Part shown: positions 59,829 through 64,000 of the stretch, one piece after another
Layout of the letters: the number at the start of each line of letters is the position of its first letter
How positions within the stretch are numbered: the first letter of the stretch is position 1
Origin: Streptomyces iconiensis
GTDB lineage: Bacteria; Actinomycetota; Actinomycetes; Streptomycetales; Streptomycetaceae
Reading direction: 5' to 3'
NCBI RefSeq assembly: GCF_028657195.3
Contig: NZ_JANCPR020000034.1
Span: forward strand, 1 to 64,000
DNA length: 64,000 nucleotides
Translations under genes and position numbers: made by a program
The notes under the pieces: model-generated
Told to the model about the DNA's origin: nothing
Databases searched by the model: none
What the model saw: the letters and a program-made list of their open reading frames with translations, nothing else

Positions 59829-59980
59829 GCGCGTCCCGCCTTCCGCAAGCGTGTTCGGTGTACGGGGCGATTCTTCCCGTACCGCCTCCCCTGAAGGCAA
59901 GTACGGACCTCGGAGTCGGGAGGTTCCGTGCACGCATACGGGTCCCCGCGGGGCGTGAGCGGGTCCCTACGGGGCAGTCG

Positions 59981-60062
59981 GCGACCGCGTCCCCACGGGG
60001 TCGGTCCGCGACCGCGTTCCTACGGGGGCCGGTCCGCGACCGCGTCCCTCCGAGTCGGCCGA
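59981..60062. repeat. Three 27-28 bp tandem repeats
   Basis: Units starting GCGACCGCGT at 59981, 60008 and 60036 with ACGGGG and CGGTCC spacers; the third is diverged. They lie between two divergently arranged gene ends, upstream of the DoxX start and just after the stop of the next minus-strand gene. Confidence 0.7.
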
Positions 60063-60075
60063 CGTCCCCGCGGGG

Positions 60076-61554
60076 TCAGTCGACGACGTCGATCGGGTAC
60101 CTGTTGGTCTCCACACCCGCAGCCGTGACGACCTGTACCTCGACCCTGCCGGGCTCGACCTCCACAGGAACGGGCACCGTGACGGTGGCGTCCTCCGGGC
60201 TGGTGAAGCCACCGGCGACGGGGATCAGCGGCACATGGACGTGCACCGTGCCGATACGGACCACCATCCGCGCGAGCCGGTCGGGAGCTCCCGCACCCGG
60301 CGGAATGAAACCGGCGCCCCGGATCTCGATGTCGTCGCCCGTGCGGATCGGCGCGTGCAGGTCACCGATCTCGCGGGCGCGTACGACCGACAGGACGACG
60401 GGCCGCCCGCCCTCGGCGTACTTCCCGGCCAGGTACGTGGCCGCCGAGACGACCACAAGGAGTGCCAAGCCCCATGGAAGGTCGGGGAGTTCGTCCGGGC
60501 GGCGGGTGAGGCGTACGGCGGCGAAGGTGACGGCCACCGCGTTCACCAGCGCGTACTGCACATCGGAGAACGAGCCCTTGCCGCCGTCGTCGGTCAGCAC
60601 GTCGGAGGCGCGCGGACGGTCGGCCCGCACCTTCTGCAGCCGCCTGCCCTGCACCCGTACGGCCACGACGCGGCGGGCCACGACGGCCACGCCGCAGGTG
60701 AGCGCCAGCACGGTGAGGACGCCGGCGGCGCGCGACAGGTCGAGGCCCTCCAGGAGGACGCGGCGGTCCCCGGCTCCGGAGGTCCCGGCCAGTTCGGCGG
60801 CCAGGAGCAGCACGGCGAAGACCGCGAGCAGCACCCATGAGGCCGCCACGACGCGTGAGGTCGACAGCCTGTTGTCCTCACCGATGACGGGAGCCAGGGC
60901 ACCGCCGCGTGCCCGGTGCAGCCAGGCGGCGACGGACAGGGCTCCGGCGGCGACCACGGCGGCCACGAGCGCGGCCGTGCGCGCCAGCGACCATCCGGAC
61001 CCGGAGGCGAGGGCGGTCACCAACTGGCCGAGCAGCAGCGCGCCGACGGCGGACCATACGGCGATCACGGTGCGCTTCCACAGGCGTGCCACCCACACCT
61101 GCCCCTCGTCGCGCCCCCGGTCGGCGACGGTGCGTGCCGACTCGGTCAGCTCGTCGGACACCCACTGGCGTGAGGCGCTCTGTGAGTGCGCCAGACCCGC
61201 GGGGACACCCTGGCCGTCAGCGAGTTCGTCACGGCGCCGCAGAAAGGCGTCCAGGGCGCGGCGATAGCCCTCCCTGGCGCTGTTCGGACAGTCGTCGCAG
61301 GCGCAGCGCGAGTGGCTGTGCGCGTGCTGCCGGGACAGGTGCGAGGGGAGCGGAGAGCGGGAGCGGGTGCCCGGGGGTTCCTCGTAGGAGCTGTTGCACG
61401 CGCCTGTACCGGCGTGGGTGCTCGTACGCGCGCCGGGTACGCGTGCCGCACCCGCGCTGTCCGTTCCTCCCACGCCGCTCGTTCCGCCTGTGCCGCGCGC
61501 CTCACTGGCGCCGCCCGAACCCTTCGAGCCGTCCCGAGCCGTGTCCACGGCCAC
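60076..61554 (-). CDS. Four-helix membrane protein with a Cys-rich N-terminus and an IPT/TIG-like C-terminus
   Basis: A 492-residue protein with no family recognised. After a Gly/Ala/Ser-rich N-terminus there is a possible metal site at about residues 80-90 (HSHSRCACDDCP). Transmembrane segments follow at about 165-180, 190-210, 235-255, 275-300 and a shorter pair at 335-385. The C-terminal ~95 residues are beta-rich and start GDDIEIRGAGFIPP, reminiscent of IPT/TIG domains. GTG 61554 follows GAGAGGCGGGG; a TTG at 61581 is possible. The domain order suggests a cytoplasmic metal-dependent input and a surface domain, but function is unknown. Confidence 0.75.
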   Translation of the reverse strand: MAVDTARDGSKGSGGASEARGTGGTSGVGGTDSAGAARVPGARTSTHAGTGACNSSYEEPPGTRSRSPLPSHLSRQHAHSHSRCACDDCPNSAREGYRRALDAFLRRRDELADGQGVPAGLAHSQSASRQWVSDELTESARTVADRGRDEGQVWVARLWKRTVIAVWSAVGALLLGQLVTALASGSGWSLARTAALVAAVVAAGALSVAAWLHRARGGALAPVIGEDNRLSTSRVVAASWVLLAVFAVLLLAAELAGTSGAGDRRVLLEGLDLSRAAGVLTVLALTCGVAVVARRVVAVRVQGRRLQKVRADRPRASDVLTDDGGKGSFSDVQYALVNAVAVTFAAVRLTRRPDELPDLPWGLALLVVVSAATYLAGKYAEGGRPVVLSVVRAREIGDLHAPIRTGDDIEIRGAGFIPPGAGAPDRLARMVVRIGTVHVHVPLIPVAGGFTSPEDATVTVPVPVEVEPGRVEVQVVTAAGVETNRYPIDVVD

Positions 61555-61616
61555 TGCGCAACCCCGCCTCTCAACTTGCAAGCAATGGAAGGGGATTGTG
61601 CCTTATATGGGCGGGG

Positions 61617-62426
61617 TCAGCTCAGCAGGTCAGGCTCGTCGCGGGTGATACTCGTGTAAAGAGGTTGATAGTTGATCCACGCGACGAGGTCGCTGCCGAG
61701 CTGTTCGCGGGTCGCGACGGCGCTCCTGTGGTCGATGGGTACCGGCTTGCCCGCCGCCTTGGCCGACAGCTGGATCTCGCAGGCCCGCTCCATCTGGAGA
61801 AACCACCACGCAGCCGCGTCGACCGAGTCCCCGACCGTCAGCAGGCCGTGATTGCGCAGGATGACGCCCTTGTGGGACCCGAGGGCCGCCGCGATGCGCC
61901 CGCCCTCCTCCTCGTCCACCGTCACGCCCGTGTAGCGGTCCAGCAGCGCGTGGTCCTCGTAGAAGGCACACGCGTCCTGGGTGATCGGTTCCAGGGGCTC
62001 ACCGAGCGCCGAGAGCGCCCTTCCGTACGTCGTATGGCTGTGGGCGACCGCGACGACATCCGGCCGCGCGCTGTGCACGCGTGAGTGAACGACGAACGCC
62101 GCCTGATTGACATGGTGGCGGCCCTCCAGGACCTGACCCTCCTGGTTGACGAGGATCAGATCGCCGACCGTGACATGGCGGAACGGGATGCCGAAGGGAT
62201 TCACCCAGCAGCAGTCCGTGAACTCCGGGTCCCTGGCGGTGATATGGCCCGCTACTCCCTCGTCGTACCCCAGGCGTGCGAACAGCCGCAGCGCGGCGGC
62301 CAGCCGCTGCTTGCGGTGTGCGCGTGCCTCCCGTAGCGAGGTGTGTTCGGGCGGCATCGCCAGATGGAGCCGGTCGGGGGGTATCGGCGCTGGCTCCTGG
62401 CCTGGGGGCTGTGCCGGCTGGGTCAT
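61617..62426 (-). CDS. Class II aldolase/adducin-family protein
   Basis: A 269-residue zinc-dependent aldolase-like protein. The zinc histidines are in AVAHSHTTYGRAL (HxH) and the later VILRNHGLLTVG; residues GVAGHITARDPEF and FGIPFRHVTVGDLILVN are family landmarks. ATG 62426 is preceded by GGAGGAG. The substrate, perhaps a sugar phosphate or 3-keto acid, is not indicated. Confidence 0.92.
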   Translation of the reverse strand: MTQPAQPPGQEPAPIPPDRLHLAMPPEHTSLREARAHRKQRLAAALRLFARLGYDEGVAGHITARDPEFTDCCWVNPFGIPFRHVTVGDLILVNQEGQVLEGRHHVNQAAFVVHSRVHSARPDVVAVAHSHTTYGRALSALGEPLEPITQDACAFYEDHALLDRYTGVTVDEEEGGRIAAALGSHKGVILRNHGLLTVGDSVDAAAWWFLQMERACEIQLSAKAAGKPVPIDHRSAVATREQLGSDLVAWINYQPLYTSITRDEPDLLS

Positions 62427-62551
62427 GGACGGCTCCTCCGTTCCGCACATCCGCGGGCGCGTACGTACGGGAACGGAAGCTACCTCTGGGTACCGCAAGT
62501 GAACAGGGGTGCGCGATCACCAGTGCCGCCCCCGGCGTTCGGAGCGTTCGG

Positions 62552-63769
62552 TCATCCCGGGCGGACGGCGCCGGAGAACGGCATCTCGCTGATCGGCGCC
62601 ACCCGTACCGCCGTACCGGGGCGCGGGGCGTGGATCATGCGTCCCCCGCCTGCGTAGATGCCCACATGGCTCACGCTGTCGTAGAAGAACACCAGGTCGC
62701 CCGGCGCCAGTTGGGAACGGGACACACGCCTGCCCGACTCGATCTGGCCATACGTCGTCCGGGGCAGCGAGACGCCTGCCGCCTTCCACGCGGCCTGAGT
62801 CAGACCGGAGCAGTCGTACCCGGAAGGTCCCGTACCGCCCCACACATAGGGCTTGCCGATCGCCTGCCGCGCGAACGCCACGGCACGCGCCGACCTCCCC
62901 GACGGCGCCTGCGCCGCACCGGGCACCGCCTGCGCCGCGCCGCCGGCCGCACCCTCCGCCGTACCCGCTCCCTGCCCGGAGGAGGCGTTCCGTCCGGCCG
63001 GAGCCGCGTCCCGGGCGGCGCCCGCACGGGCGGACTTCGGGACGGCTTTCTCACGGAGCGCCTTCGCGCGCTCGCGGGCCGAGAGGCGGTCCAGTAGTGC
63101 GTTCGCCTTCTTGAGCTTGTCCCGCACGGTGCGCTTGTGGTCGCGCGCCTTGTCGGACGAGGTCTCCAGTGAGGAAGCCGTCCGCTTCGCCTCCCCCCGC
63201 AACTGGGCCAGGTCACGCGCCTGCCGGGAGATACGGTTCACCGCCCGCGCCTGCTGGTCGCCGGCGCGCTCGGTGACGGCAGCACGCTCCAGGTAGTCCT
63301 CGGGTGACGAGGAGAGCGCCAGCCGCAGCGTCGGGTCGGCGCCGCTGCCCTCGCGGTACTGCGCCGTCGCGTACGAACCCGCCGCGTCCCGCGACGCGTT
63401 CAGCCGCGCCCTTCCGCGCGCCGCCTCGTCGCCCAGGGACTCCAGCTTGTCCTGCGCCTTGTCCGCCCTATCCCGCGCGCCGTTGTACTTCTCGGTCGCC
63501 CGCTCCGCCTCGCGGTGCAGCCTGTCCACCTCGCTTCTGACCTGAGCGGCGCTCTGCCGGGGCTGTGGCTGCGGCTGCGCGTGCCCCGAGCCGGCGAAGG
63601 AGGTCCCGCCGACCGCACCCGCGAGCGCCAGCGTGAACGCCGCGCGGACGGCGGAGAGCCGGGTACCGGATACCCGGGCTGCCGGGAGGGCGAGCCGTGC
63701 TGCCGGAAGGGACAGCCGGACTGCCGGGAGGGAGAGGGAGGGTGTGGGGGGCTTTCGGTGCGAGGCCAT
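62552..63769 (-). CDS. Secreted NlpC/P60 peptidoglycan endopeptidase
   Basis: A 405-residue wall hydrolase like mycobacterial RipA. The catalytic Cys is in GYDCSGLTQAAW, and the histidine in HVGIYAGGG, within the C-terminal ~115 residues. Before it lies a ~150-residue coiled coil (VDRLHREAERATEKYN onward) and an Ala/Gly-rich linker. The N-terminus has four LPAARL-type repeats ahead of a signal peptide (AAFTLALAGAVGGTSFAG), so the true start may be internal; ATG 63769 has no clear ribosome site. The coiled coil may autoinhibit the peptidase. Confidence 0.93.
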   Translation of the reverse strand: MASHRKPPTPSLSLPAVRLSLPAARLALPAARVSGTRLSAVRAAFTLALAGAVGGTSFAGSGHAQPQPQPRQSAAQVRSEVDRLHREAERATEKYNGARDRADKAQDKLESLGDEAARGRARLNASRDAAGSYATAQYREGSGADPTLRLALSSSPEDYLERAAVTERAGDQQARAVNRISRQARDLAQLRGEAKRTASSLETSSDKARDHKRTVRDKLKKANALLDRLSARERAKALREKAVPKSARAGAARDAAPAGRNASSGQGAGTAEGAAGGAAQAVPGAAQAPSGRSARAVAFARQAIGKPYVWGGTGPSGYDCSGLTQAAWKAAGVSLPRTTYGQIESGRRVSRSQLAPGDLVFFYDSVSHVGIYAGGGRMIHAPRPGTAVRVAPISEMPFSGAVRPG

Positions 63770-63831
63770 GGTGAGGCCGTCACTTCCTTACGTCATCACG
63801 TCGAACGGTCGTATGGGGCCCGGCAGCCGGA

Positions 63832-63863
63832 GTGGCCGCGCCGACCGGCGAAGGCGCGGCCAC
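63832..63863 (-). promoter_or_regulatory. Hairpin in the NlpC/P60 leader
   Basis: GTGGCCGCGCC and GGCGCGGCCAC are perfect 11-base arms with a 10-base loop. It is 60-95 bases upstream of the ATG of the NlpC/P60 gene, so it is likely part of the mRNA leader or a terminator for an unseen upstream gene. It does not match my recollection of the ydaO (c-di-AMP) riboswitch. Confidence 0.5.
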
Positions 63864-64000
63864 CTGGACGAGGACGCTAAGCGGGCACCCCGTGATCCGG
63901 CGAGACAATGACCGTTACTGTCCGCATTCGTCCGCCTCGGTACGGTCCCGTCCGTGCGGGCGCCTGATGCCCGACGCATATGCGTCACGCCATGACCGAG

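Noticed and set aside
60909..62084. A 391-codon plus-strand open frame opposite two minus-strand genes.
   Set aside because: Arg/Pro/Ser-rich shadow of the real minus-strand genes that have clear motifs and ribosome sites.
63770..64000. A ydaO-type c-di-AMP riboswitch upstream of the NlpC/P60 gene, expected for cell-wall hydrolases in Streptomyces.
   Set aside because: The hallmark sequence blocks are not visible; only a plain hairpin is seen.

Overview
The window is a Streptomyces chromosome segment. The DNA is very GC-rich, coding density is high, GTG starts are common, and developmental genes diagnostic of sporulating streptomycetes are present (whiD, bldM and the shbA-type sigma gene, recognised from their protein sequences). 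No tRNA, rRNA, CRISPR array, insertion sequence or prophage was seen. All assignments come from reading the sequence; no database was searched.

Region 1 (1-14,740): alanine racemase, a membrane-anchored alpha/beta hydrolase, then the t6A tRNA-modification genes tsaE, tsaB, rimI and tsaD, the last three overlapping. Interleaved are an L,D-transpeptidase-like protein without its catalytic cysteine and a DUF2993/LmeA-type lipid-binding protein. Next come a secreted beta-lactamase-fold hydrolase and two overlapping, paralogous membrane proteins that I could not assign to a family; these are the strongest candidate for an undescribed system.

Region 2 (14,700-28,000): a THUMP-like methyltransferase, the groES-groEL1 operon under two CIRCE operators, a short-chain dehydrogenase, a MOSC protein, a LysR regulator, whiD and bldM back to back with a sigma-BldN-type promoter, shbA, guaB2, guaB3 and a nucleotide-sugar dehydrogenase that lacks its catalytic cysteine.

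Region 3 (28,000-46,400): glpD, then three same-strand kinase-like receptors of which the middle one is a clear pseudokinase, a succinate-semialdehyde dehydrogenase, a ChoD-like GMC oxidoreductase, an LAETG sortase substrate, a roughly 1 kb gene-poor gap, a chorismate mutase and guaA. The order alr-tsaE-tsaB-rimI-tsaD-groES-groEL1-whiB-like-sigma-guaB2-guaB3-GMC oxidoreductase-guaA matches what I recall of the Mycobacterium tuberculosis chromosome (Rv3423c to Rv3396c), so this is old actinobacterial core DNA with Streptomyces-specific insertions.

Region 4 (46,400-64,000): more accessory in character. It holds a decayed partial copy of the 48.2-49.6 kb gene, an unusual eight-cysteine exported protein, an XRE regulator with a membrane partner, an AadA-like nucleotidyltransferase, a Tat-exported FAD oxidoreductase, a methyltransferase, a compact island of micro-ORFs and two tandem structured repeats each ending in a terminator (54.4-54.9 kb), a LiaRS/LiaF-like envelope-stress module with PspC domains, a DoxX protein, a four-helix membrane protein, a class II aldolase and an NlpC/P60 endopeptidase.
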